A stretch of DNA of 5,776 nucleotides. It comes from Actinomycetota bacterium. GTDB lineage: Bacteria; Actinomycetota; Geothermincolia; Fen-727; JAQURN01. The DNA is taken from positions 1 to 5,776 of the forward strand of contig JAQURN010000087.1 of assembly GCA_028715585.1 (NCBI GenBank), read 5' to 3'. Shown here piece by piece: positions 1 to 5,776 of this stretch (the first letter of the stretch is position 1; every line of letters begins with the position of its first letter). The translations under genes were made by a program, and so were the position numbers. The notes below the pieces were generated by a model that was not told where the DNA came from, made no database searches, and was given only the letters and a program-made list of their open reading frames with translations.

Positions 1-952
1 GATGCTCCGGTCGCTCCGAACCCTGGTTGAGGAAATGCACGAGGTGGCGGAAGAGGTCGCGAACTCCAGCAACTTGGTCGCTTCGGTGGCGAGGGAAACG
101 AGCGAGGGAGGTCAGGCGACAGCAGCTACCGTTTCGGAGCTTGCGAGAGGTGCCGAAGACCAGGTGAGTTCGATTACTGATGCCTCTGCGACGCTAAGCC
201 AGATGAACGAAGAGATAGCTCGGCTTGATGAGGCTGCGCTCGAGGTCGCTGAATATAGCCTAAGGGGCAAAGAGTCCACTGAAAAGGGTGCCGAAGCAGT
301 GGAGACCGCGACCAGCAAGATGGCTACCGTGGTCGAAACGGTCGGGGCTAGTACCTCCGCGGTCAGGGAGCTCGGGGAGATGTCGGAGCAGATTGGATTG
401 ATTGTGGATGTCATAACAGACATAGCGGACCAGACCAATCTCCTTGCTCTAAATGCCGCCATCGAGGCAGCCCGGGCGGGGGAGCACGGGAAAGGGTTTT
501 CCGTTGTCGCGGGGGAGGTAAGGAAGCTCGCAGAGGGGTCGGCGAAAGCGGCAAGCCAGATATCTGGGATTATCCGCGAGATACAAAAGGTAATTGGTGA
601 TATAGAAAAGCGGATGGAGAAGAGTGCCAACGAAGCCGAGGAAGGCGCGCATGTCGTTGGGGAAGCTGGGGTCTCGCTCGAGCGAGCCAAGGAGGTCGTG
701 GATTCCATAAGCGCGAGAACCCAAGCTATATCTGAAGCCATAGAAAGCCTTGCCTCTGGCAGCAAGCGCGTGGTCGAGATTATGGAGGGAATCGCAAGTA
801 TATCCGAGGAGTCTGCTTCGAGCACCGAAGAAGTTTCCGCGACCATAGAGGAACAGACGGCATCCATGGAGGAAGCGTCTGCGGCGGCGGCTGAGCTCGC
901 CGAAGCAGCGGCGAGACTCAAGAAGCTCATAGAAGGCATAAAGACAAGGTAG
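1..952 (+). CDS. Methyl-accepting chemotaxis protein, C-terminal signalling domain (5' partial)
   Basis: This is the cytoplasmic signalling domain of a chemoreceptor, which controls CheA through CheW. The frame is open from the left edge (first full codon at base 2) to TAG at 950-952, giving 316 visible residues. The first ATG is probably internal, because sensor, membrane and HAMP parts are absent. The protein is an Ala/Glu/Ser-rich coiled coil. The highly conserved hairpin tip spans about residues 130-185, including QTNLLALNAAIEAARAGE and EVRKLAE. About 155 residues (22 heptads) follow the tip and about the same number precede it, which fits the 44-heptad (44H) class. Four methylation-type Glu-Glu pairs lie seven residues apart at 269/270, 276/277, 283/284 and 290/291. 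The C-terminal tether pentapeptide for CheR and CheB seen in enterobacteria is missing. The ligand cannot be inferred. cheW begins 19 bases downstream, so co-transcription is likely. Confidence 0.95.
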   Translation, partial: MLRSLRTLVEEMHEVAEEVANSSNLVASVARETSEGGQATAATVSELARGAEDQVSSITDASATLSQMNEEIARLDEAALEVAEYSLRGKESTEKGAEAVETATSKMATVVETVGASTSAVRELGEMSEQIGLIVDVITDIADQTNLLALNAAIEAARAGEHGKGFSVVAGEVRKLAEGSAKAASQISGIIREIQKVIGDIEKRMEKSANEAEEGAHVVGEAGVSLERAKEVVDSISARTQAISEAIESLASGSKRVVEIMEGIASISEESASSTEEVSATIEEQTASMEEASAAAAELAEAAARLKKLIEGIKTR

Positions 953-962
953 CCAAGGCAGC

Positions 963-968
963 GGAGGG
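963..968 (+). promoter_or_regulatory. Ribosome binding site of cheW
   Basis: GGAGGG lies 3 bases before the ATG at 972. The spacing is short, but no other in-frame start has a comparable site. The next in-frame ATG (1017, codon 16) has no purine-rich Shine-Dalgarno sequence just upstream. Confidence 0.6.
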
Positions 969-971
969 ATT

Positions 972-1466
972 ATGGAGAGAGAAGGCATAGAACGCAAAGG
1001 TTTCTTTGACCGCGAGATGCAGATGGTTGCCTTCAGAGTTGGCAAAGAGGATTTTGCGGTTGACGTGATGAAGGTCGAAAGCGTCATACCCATGGCCGAT
1101 ATAACCAGAATGCCTCGCGCGCCGGAGTTCGTGGAGGGAATAATAAATCTCAGGGGACAGATAATCCCCTTGGTTGATCTGGCGAAAAGGCTGGGCATCG
1201 AACCTGGACCCCGCACTGAATCCACGCGAATAGTGGTGGTGGAATCCGGGGGCGTGAAAGTGGGGTTGATTGTCGAGTCACCCGAGGTGGTGAAAGTTTC
1301 GATGGAAGACCTCGAAGCAAGCCCTGGGCTGGTTGCCAGTGATGTTGAGTCGGCTTTCATAAAGGGGATAGTGAAACTGTCCGAGCGCCTTCTCATTGCC
1401 CTTGATGTGGACAGAATCCTAACCGACGAGGAAAAAGATGGAATCGATAGAATCGAGAAGGGCTAG
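972..1466 (+). CDS. cheW: CheW, chemotaxis coupling protein
   Basis: CheW is a cytoplasmic adaptor that links the receptor tip to the CheA P5 domain and holds the array together. The 164 residues match the usual length of a single CheW-like beta-barrel domain, here about residues 17-150. The family signature INLRG is at residues 58-62, followed by IIPLVDL at 64-70. It sits after a VESVIP segment (35-40) and a proline-containing stretch, as in the family. The Arg of the signature (R61) is the residue implicated in receptor and kinase binding in other CheW proteins. The first 16 residues form a short charged extension before the fold, and the C-terminal tail is also charged. The start at 972 is chosen for its upstream GGAGGG. 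It follows the receptor gene by 19 bases and precedes cheY by 40, so it is surely part of the same transcript. Confidence 0.95.
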   Translation: MEREGIERKGFFDREMQMVAFRVGKEDFAVDVMKVESVIPMADITRMPRAPEFVEGIINLRGQIIPLVDLAKRLGIEPGPRTESTRIVVVESGGVKVGLIVESPEVVKVSMEDLEASPGLVASDVESAFIKGIVKLSERLLIALDVDRILTDEEKDGIDRIEKG

Positions 1467-1490
1467 GAAACATGAACTGGTTGGTTTCGC

Positions 1491-1497
1491 AAGGAGG
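1491..1497 (+). promoter_or_regulatory. Ribosome binding site of cheY
   Basis: AAGGAGG is a near-perfect Shine-Dalgarno sequence 9 bases before the ATG at 1507. It is the strongest site in the window, consistent with high expression of the response regulator. Confidence 0.8.
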
Positions 1498-1506
1498 AAA
1501 TAGATA

Positions 1507-1878
1507 ATGGCTCCCACCGTTCTTGTTGTGGATGACGCACTTTTCATGAGGATGATGATAAAGGACATCCTCACTAAAGACGGGCTGGTCGTGGTTGGAG
1601 AGGCAGAAAATGGCCTTGAAGCTGTGGAGAAGTACGCGGAACTTAAGCCTGATTTGGTGACGATGGACATAGTCATGCCGGAGATGGATGGGATAGAAGC
1701 GGTCAGAAAGATCATAAAGGCAAACCCCGACGCGAAGATACTCATGTGCAGCGCGATGGGTCAGCAACCCTTGGTTGTGGAGGCCCTCGAGGCTGGAGCA
1801 AAGGACTTCATCGTGAAGCCATTCCAGCCGGCAAAGGTGATAGAGGCGGCCAGGAAGGCACTGCGCGATGAGGGATGA
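1507..1878 (+). CDS. cheY: CheY, single-domain chemotaxis response regulator
   Basis: CheY accepts phosphate from CheA and carries the signal to the motor switch. It is a stand-alone receiver domain of 123 residues, the normal length, with no output domain. The acidic pocket is D9 and D10, the phosphorylation site is D54 (in VTMDIVMPEMDG), the switch Ser is S82, the aromatic switch position is F101 and the conserved Lys is K104 (in KPFQP). The CSAMGQQ stretch after strand 4 and the KPFQP-type end resemble CheY of Bacillus, Thermotoga and archaea rather than that of E. coli. This agrees with a CheC phosphatase in the same operon and no CheZ. The start has a strong ribosome binding site. cheB follows after 57 bases in the same frame, separated by in-frame stops. 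Whether the motor is a flagellum or an archaellum cannot be told from this window. Confidence 0.96.
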   Translation: MAPTVLVVDDALFMRMMIKDILTKDGLVVVGEAENGLEAVEKYAELKPDLVTMDIVMPEMDGIEAVRKIIKANPDAKILMCSAMGQQPLVVEALEAGAKDFIVKPFQPAKVIEAARKALRDEG

Positions 1879-1895
1879 GCGTGAACGAATGCTCA
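1876..1895 (+). other. Small RNA hairpin at the cheY stop codon
   Basis: Bases 1876-1882 (TGAGCGT) can pair with 1889-1895 (ATGCTCA) through six Watson-Crick pairs and one G-U, around a 6-base loop. The 5' arm includes the cheY stop codon. No run of T follows, so it is not a typical intrinsic terminator. A role in mRNA processing, stability or tuning cheB translation is only an inference, and a stem of this size may arise by chance. Confidence 0.35.
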
Positions 1896-1923
1896 GGGCG
1901 CGTGTGTATGGCTGCGTATTGAC

Positions 1924-1927
1924 GGAG
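1924..1927 (+). promoter_or_regulatory. Ribosome binding site of cheB (supports a GTG start)
   Basis: GGAG, within GGAGAAG, lies 8 bases before the GTG at 1936. No ATG or TTG occurs in this frame between the in-frame stop at 1882-1884 and that GTG, so this weak site supports the non-ATG start. Confidence 0.55.
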
Positions 1928-1935
1928 AAGCGAAC

Positions 1936-2985
1936 GTGAGCAGCGAGAAGGTATCAGTTCTCATCGTTGACGATTCTGCCCTGGCAAGGCGACTCCTTTC
2001 GGGCATGATATCGAGCGATCCGGAACTTGAGGTTGCGGGTGTGGCTCGAAATGGGATTGAGGCTATTTCCATGACGAAAAAGCTAAATCCCGACGTTGTT
2101 ACCATGGATGTTTTGATGCCAGAGATGGACGGGCTCGCTGCCCTTGAATACATAATGAAGAAGTCCCCCCGGCCGGTAGTAATGATTTCCGCGCTTACAA
2201 AGGAGGGAGCTATTTTCACCTTAAGGGCGTTGGAGTTGGGGGCGGTTGATTGCATTGCCAAGCCTGACCAGTTTCTCCTCTCCCAGAGCGGGGCGGTGGA
2301 CGAGATTCTCGGAAAGATAAAGGCTGCGGCGAGGTCTAGGGCGCGTGAAGTCTGGGAAAGGACGAGGGAAGAAAAGCCCATCCGGAAGTTCAAGAAGGCG
2401 AGGGAGAAGATACGGGGAGGGAGGATTTTTGTGATAGGAGCTTCTGCGGGCGGCCCAAAGGTTATTTCCGAAATTTTGCCCGCGCTTCCAGCTGACCTCC
2501 CGGCTCCCATGGTTCTTGTTCAGCATATCCCGGAGGCGTTCACTCGCTCTCTGGCGGAGAGGCTGGACGCAAAATCTAGCATCAAGGTGAAGGAGGCGGA
2601 GCAATCGGAGGAATTAAAAGAAGGGGTGGCATTGGTTGTACCTGGGGGGAAAGACCTCGCATTCGAAAGGGTTTCGCCGCAGATTACCAAGGTGAGGCTC
2701 ATTCCCACTTCGATGAAGCACGGAGCAAGCCCAGTTATAGATGTGACTATGGAAAGCGCGGCTGAGGCCTATGGCTCGAAAGCCGTAGGGGTTCTTCTTA
2801 CTGGCATGGGGAGTGATGGGGTCGAGGGCCTTGCGGCGATAAAGCGTGCCGGCGGCGATACCGTTGTCCAGAATGAGGACAGTTGCCTCATATTCGGAAT
2901 GCCCAAGGTTGCGATAGAGAGAAAGCTTGCCGGGGAAGTTCTGCCTCCACAGAAAATTGCTCAGGCAATAGTCGAGAAGGCATGA
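1936..2985 (+). CDS. cheB: CheB, receptor glutamate methylesterase/glutamine deamidase response regulator
   Basis: CheB removes methyl groups from receptor glutamates, and in many species deamidates receptor glutamines, to reset receptor sensitivity. It is activated when CheA phosphorylates its receiver domain. It has 349 residues, the standard length. The receiver domain covers about residues 5-125, with D12 and D13, phospho-acceptor D58, S85 and K109. A basic linker follows at about 126-160. The methylesterase domain (about 161-349) carries the full catalytic triad: S170 in GASAGG, H197 in VQHIPEAFT and D294 in LLTGMGSDG. The GTG start is set by the in-frame stop at 1882-1884 and a GGAG site 8 bases upstream, and the receiver fold begins at once. 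It lies between cheY and cheA (45-base gap). The likely substrates are the four Glu pairs of the receptor encoded upstream. Confidence 0.97.
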   Translation: MSSEKVSVLIVDDSALARRLLSGMISSDPELEVAGVARNGIEAISMTKKLNPDVVTMDVLMPEMDGLAALEYIMKKSPRPVVMISALTKEGAIFTLRALELGAVDCIAKPDQFLLSQSGAVDEILGKIKAAARSRAREVWERTREEKPIRKFKKAREKIRGGRIFVIGASAGGPKVISEILPALPADLPAPMVLVQHIPEAFTRSLAERLDAKSSIKVKEAEQSEELKEGVALVVPGGKDLAFERVSPQITKVRLIPTSMKHGASPVIDVTMESAAEAYGSKAVGVLLTGMGSDGVEGLAAIKRAGGDTVVQNEDSCLIFGMPKVAIERKLAGEVLPPQKIAQAIVEKA

Positions 2986-3020
2986 ACTCTCTCGAGTGGC
3001 TTTCGAATGATTTTGGGGCA

Positions 3021-3028
3021 GGTGAGGG
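3021..3028 (+). promoter_or_regulatory. Ribosome binding site deciding the cheA start at 3031
   Basis: GGTGAGGG lies just before the ATG at 3031. Its GGTGA part is 5 bases from the start and complementary to the 16S rRNA 3' end. The upstream in-frame ATG at 3007 is preceded by a pyrimidine-containing sequence without a Shine-Dalgarno match. Confidence 0.65.
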
Positions 3029-3030
3029 AC

Positions 3031-5094
3031 ATGGATGTTTCTCAATATAAAGAGTTGTTTGTAACTGAATCGCAGGAATACCTGGCTACCTTGAACGAAC
3101 AACTTCTCGAGCTAGAGAACGACCCGGATAACTTGGAGCTCGTTACTGAAATTTTCCGTGCTGCTCATACACTCAAGGGGATGTCGGCTACCATGGGCTA
3201 TGACCAGCTTACCGGCCTTGCCCATGAAATGGAGAACGTTCTAGATCAGCTTCGATCTGGAGAAAGAAAAGCTACTCCAGAAATTATGGACATGCTGTTC
3301 TCTTGCCTCGATACCCTGGGGGCAATGGTGGAGGACATTGCTCGAGACGAGCCGGGGTCTATTGACGCGAGCCAGCTTGTTTCTGCCCTGAGGACATTGA
3401 GGAAGCCTGTCCCGGCTGTGGCTCCCGAAGCTGACACGGCGGCGCACACTCCTGGTGGGAAGAGGGGAACGGAAGAAGCTAGTGAGGCTTCGCTGACCGC
3501 GAAGGAGGGAACGGCGGCGCAGAGGGGGGAAGGAGAGCTAGAACTAGACGACGAGTTGAAGCGCAAGTATGGAGCTATTCCGGGAGTGAGAATTTTGAGC
3601 CTCCGAGTGGAGCTTGACGATGCGTGCGTCCTCAAATCAGTAAGGGTGTTCATGATTTTCAAAAAGCTTGCGCAACTGGGGGAAGTCATTGCCTCGCGCC
3701 CGCCGATGAAGGACCTGGAAGAAGAGAAATTCGGCTATAGCTTCGAGGTAATGATAGCGACCAGGGAGCTCCCTGCGAATATCAGAAAAACGCTCCTCTC
3801 GATTTCCGAGGTAAAAGAGGCAAACGTCGAGATTGTCCAGGAGGCAACCGCTAAGGAGAAAGAAGCCAAAGCACCGGAAAAAGCAACTGAGAAAGCCCCC
3901 ATTTCTGTTGCCAAGAAGATGCAAAGCGTCAGGGTGAACATTTCAAGGCTGGATAAATTGATGAACCGCGTGGGAGAGCTGGTAATCAACAGGACTAGAG
4001 TTTCGGAAATCGCTTCCGGGCTTGAAACACCCGAACTCCGAGCGGCGCTGGATCAGACCGCCAGGCTCATTGAGGAACTTCAGGATGAGGTCATGAAGAC
4101 AAGGATGGTGCCGGTAGAGCAGATATTCAACCGCTTTCCTAGGATGGTGAGAGACCTCGCCCGTGAACAGGGCAAAGAGATCGATTTTGTGGTCGAGGGA
4201 AAGGAAATAGAACTGGACAGGACCATTCTCGACGAGATAAGCGACTCCCTCATGCACATGCTGAGAAACGCGGTTGACCATGGCATCAAAACACCCGAGG
4301 AAAGGAAAAAGAGAGGCAAGCCCCCCAGGGGGACAGTGAGGCTTGCCGCCTATCGTGACCGTAACTATGTAGCCATAGAGGTTGAAGACGATGGAGAAGG
4401 AATAAATTGCGATGACGTGTTCACCCAAGCGGTGAAGGAAGGATTGATAAGTGAGCAGGAAGTGGGGCAGCTCTCGAAGAGTGACCTTCTAAGAATAATC
4501 TCCATGCCCGGATTTTCCACTTCCGCGGAGGTGAGCGGCGTCTCTGGGAGAGGAGTGGGGATGGACGTGGTGAGAAACAAGACCGAGAAACTCGGCGGAT
4601 ATGTGATTCTCGAATCCGAGCCTTTGAAAGGAACGAAAATTACGCTCCGCCTTCCACTTGCCCTTGCCATTGTTCAAGCCTTAATGGTGGAAGTCGCCGG
4701 CGAGGTGTACGCCGTTCCCATGGGCACAGTTCGGGAAACAAGCGTAGTTGTACCCGAGGACATAAGGACAGTTCAAAACCAGGAGGTAATATTTCTGCGG
4801 GAGGAAACCATCCCTCTCCTGAGGCTTGACCAGCTTCTTGGGTGTGGGCATGTTCTCAACGGAACACAGTCTTTCCCAGTGGTAATAAACGAGGTTGGAC
4901 CAAAACTTGTTGCACTTGGAGTTCACTCATTGATAGGCCAGCAAGAGATAGTCATAGGCACCCTTGACGAATTCCTCAAGGGTATAGAGGGGTTTGCTGG
5001 GGCGACGATACTTGGCACAGGAAGGGTTGCCCTGATTCTCGATGTGCCATCCCTTGTCAGCGGGATGAAGAAAGTTGGAGGAAGAAGGCGTTGA
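3031..5094 (+). CDS. cheA: CheA, chemotaxis histidine kinase
   Basis: CheA is the central kinase, which autophosphorylates and passes phosphate to CheY and CheB under receptor/CheW control. From the chosen start it has 687 residues and all five domains. P1 (about 1-105) has phospho-acceptor H46 in RAAHTLKG and the HEME helix at 65-68. P2 (about 186-268) is a CheY/CheB-docking domain of the Thermotoga/archaeal type. P3 (about 299-362) is the dimerisation helix pair. P4 (about 363-545) is the ATPase, with N box N413/H417, DDGEG at 453-457, PGFST at 493-497 and GRGVGMD at 506-512. P5 (about 546-680) is the CheW-like regulatory domain. Charged Ala/Glu/Lys-rich linkers flank P2. The start at 3031 is preferred over the in-frame ATG at 3007 because it has a ribosome binding site and gives the family-typical beginning (MDVSQYKELF). 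Its TGA overlaps the cheC start. P5 has a few unusual substitutions (see findings). Confidence 0.96.
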   Translation: MDVSQYKELFVTESQEYLATLNEQLLELENDPDNLELVTEIFRAAHTLKGMSATMGYDQLTGLAHEMENVLDQLRSGERKATPEIMDMLFSCLDTLGAMVEDIARDEPGSIDASQLVSALRTLRKPVPAVAPEADTAAHTPGGKRGTEEASEASLTAKEGTAAQRGEGELELDDELKRKYGAIPGVRILSLRVELDDACVLKSVRVFMIFKKLAQLGEVIASRPPMKDLEEEKFGYSFEVMIATRELPANIRKTLLSISEVKEANVEIVQEATAKEKEAKAPEKATEKAPISVAKKMQSVRVNISRLDKLMNRVGELVINRTRVSEIASGLETPELRAALDQTARLIEELQDEVMKTRMVPVEQIFNRFPRMVRDLAREQGKEIDFVVEGKEIELDRTILDEISDSLMHMLRNAVDHGIKTPEERKKRGKPPRGTVRLAAYRDRNYVAIEVEDDGEGINCDDVFTQAVKEGLISEQEVGQLSKSDLLRIISMPGFSTSAEVSGVSGRGVGMDVVRNKTEKLGGYVILESEPLKGTKITLRLPLALAIVQALMVEVAGEVYAVPMGTVRETSVVVPEDIRTVQNQEVIFLREETIPLLRLDQLLGCGHVLNGTQSFPVVINEVGPKLVALGVHSLIGQQEIVIGTLDEFLKGIEGFAGATILGTGRVALILDVPSLVSGMKKVGGRRR
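5077..5081 (+). promoter_or_regulatory. Ribosome binding site of cheC (supports a TTG start)
   Basis: GGAGG inside the last codons of cheA lies 9 bases before the TTG at 5091. No in-frame ATG occurs before codon 58 of cheC, which is past the first catalytic motif, so this site supports the TTG start. Confidence 0.7.
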
Positions 5095-5720
5095 ATAACG
5101 GGAAGAGGAAAAGCACACTCTCTGACATCCAGGTAGACGCCCTGAAGGAAGTTGGAAACATCGGCGCGGGAAATGCCGGGATTGCCTTGTCTCAGATAGT
5201 CGGCGAGAAAGTGACCCTCTCGATACCCAAGGCTTCTGTCAAGTCACTTGGGGAGGTTCCCATGCTTGCGGGCGGGCCGGAAGTTCCGGTTGCCGGCGTG
5301 TTCATGCCAATCGAGGGGAATTGTCCTGGAAGCATTCTCCTCCTCCTCGAGGCTAATGGCGCCATGTCCCTCGCGGAGCGGATGGTAGAGAAGGTCCCCC
5401 CTTCAGAGCATGAAGAGGAGACCCTCAAGCGTTCTGCTCTCCAGGAAGCAGGAAGCATACTTGCAGGGGCATACCTGAGGGCACTTGGGCAGCTAACCGG
5501 TCTTTTCTTCAGGCCCTCCGTTCCAGGCTTTGCCATGGACATGGCGGGGGCGATAATAGACTACGTGCTGGTTAGCATCGAGGATAACGAGGAAGAGGTA
5601 TTCGTGGTGGAGGTTGATTTTGAAATTTCCGGGCTAAAGGTAGAGGGGCACCTAGTTCTTTTCCCCGAGCGGGGAACATTGAGTATGATTCTCGAACGTT
5701 TAGGAGTCGGTCGGGGTTGA
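5091..5720 (+). CDS. cheC: CheC, CheY-phosphate phosphatase
   Basis: CheC hydrolyses CheY-P and, in species with CheD, binds CheD to tune receptor adaptation. It has 209 residues, close to the family norm, with the internal two-fold repeat of CheC. The first active-site motif (D/S-x3-E-x2-N-x22-P) is perfect: D16, E20, N23 and P46. The second copy has S115, E119 and P145 in exact register, but its catalytic Asn is Ser (S122, codon AGC at 5454-5456), so only one site looks fully active. D150, in a MDMAGAI stretch, aligns by my reading with an Asp that B. subtilis CheC needs to bind CheD. The start is TTG, overlapping the cheA stop as TTGA, with GGAGG 9 bases upstream, so translation is probably coupled to cheA. 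The two repeated motifs favour CheC over the related CheX and FliY, and no FliN-like domain is present. Confidence 0.94.
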   Translation: MNNGKRKSTLSDIQVDALKEVGNIGAGNAGIALSQIVGEKVTLSIPKASVKSLGEVPMLAGGPEVPVAGVFMPIEGNCPGSILLLLEANGAMSLAERMVEKVPPSEHEEETLKRSALQEAGSILAGAYLRALGQLTGLFFRPSVPGFAMDMAGAIIDYVLVSIEDNEEEVFVVEVDFEISGLKVEGHLVLFPERGTLSMILERLGVGRG

Positions 5721-5733
5721 CGAGCTGAAGCCT

Positions 5734-5776
5734 GTGGGCGTAGCCGAGGTGAGGGTCTGCGACAATTCTACGATTC
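5734..5776 (+). CDS. cheD: Probable CheD N-terminus (3' partial)
   Basis: An open frame runs to the right edge after the cheC stop and reads GVAEVRVCDNSTI, which resembles the start of CheD proteins (typically a GIADxxV-like strand before the GLGSC catalytic motif). CheD is a receptor glutamine deamidase that partners CheC, and cheD is very often directly downstream of cheC. The catalytic Cys and His lie beyond the window, so identity rests on a short match plus context. The start is uncertain: GTG at 5734 is chosen, CTG at 5725 is possible, and the frame is closed upstream by TAG at 5701. No strong ribosome binding site is seen. Confidence 0.55.
   Translation, partial: MGVAEVRVCDNSTI

Noticed and set aside
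112..939. Long minus-strand open frame opposite the receptor gene
   Set aside because: Its Ser/Ala-rich translation is the expected mirror of an Ala/Glu/Ser coiled coil. The + strand frame carries the unmistakable receptor motifs, and there is no ribosome binding site or family resemblance on the minus strand.
449..1396. Minus-strand open frame of 315 codons across the receptor-cheW junction
   Set aside because: It spans two certain + strand genes, shows no recognisable domain and has low-complexity segments. It is a shadow of codon bias.
1467..1488. Inverted repeat GAAAC/GTTTC after the cheW stop
   Set aside because: Only five pairs with a 12-base loop, no T-tract and no extension. It is too weak to call a terminator or regulatory hairpin.
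1893..2510. Minus-strand open frame of 205 codons opposite cheB
   Set aside because: It overlaps the CheB receiver and the catalytic Ser and His regions, and no family is recognisable.
5091..5720. CheC could instead be CheX or a FliY/FliM-like protein
   Set aside because: Two spaced active-site motifs in one 209-residue chain, no FliN-like C-terminal domain, and placement between cheA and a probable cheD favour CheC.
1..5776. Mobile elements, CRISPR repeats, tRNA or rRNA genes, terminators
   Set aside because: Coding sequence fills nearly the whole window. I saw no direct repeat arrays, transposase motifs, cloverleaf-like sequence or hairpin with a T-run.

Overview
The window is one stretch of a chemotaxis signalling operon. 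All genes lie on the + strand and are packed with gaps of at most 57 bases. In order they are: the C-terminal signalling half of a methyl-accepting chemotaxis protein (cut by the left edge), cheW, cheY, cheB, cheA, cheC, and probably the first codons of cheD (cut by the right edge). No RNA gene, mobile element, CRISPR array, terminator or clear promoter is visible, and no stretch over 300 bases lacks a gene.

How the genes work together: the receptor's coiled-coil tip binds CheW and the P5 domain of CheA. CheA autophosphorylates on His46 and passes the phosphate to CheY (Asp54), the motor signal, and to CheB (Asp58), the receptor methylesterase. CheC removes phosphate from CheY, and CheD, if the partial frame is right, modifies receptors and partners with CheC. 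All catalytic residues of CheA, CheY and CheB are intact, so the pathway looks functional. The methyltransferase CheR is not in the window and may lie downstream.

Organism: the CheC/CheD phosphatase system, the Bacillus/Thermotoga-like CheY and a 44H-type receptor exclude an enterobacterial-style system. The order mcp-cheW-cheY-cheB-cheA-cheC-(cheD) resembles euryarchaeal chemotaxis loci as I remember them. Frequent ATA (Ile; 6 of 9 in cheY) and AGG/AGA (Arg; 3 of 4 in cheY) codons fit an archaeon or a thermophile. A Firmicutes- or Thermotogae-related bacterium is still possible, and nothing in the window settles it. The DNA is moderately GC-rich by eye.

I see no previously undescribed system here. 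Points worth a second look are a degenerate second active site in CheC (Asn to Ser), a small hairpin on the cheY stop codon, mini-ORFs bridging three intergenic gaps, and substitutions in the CheA P5 domain.
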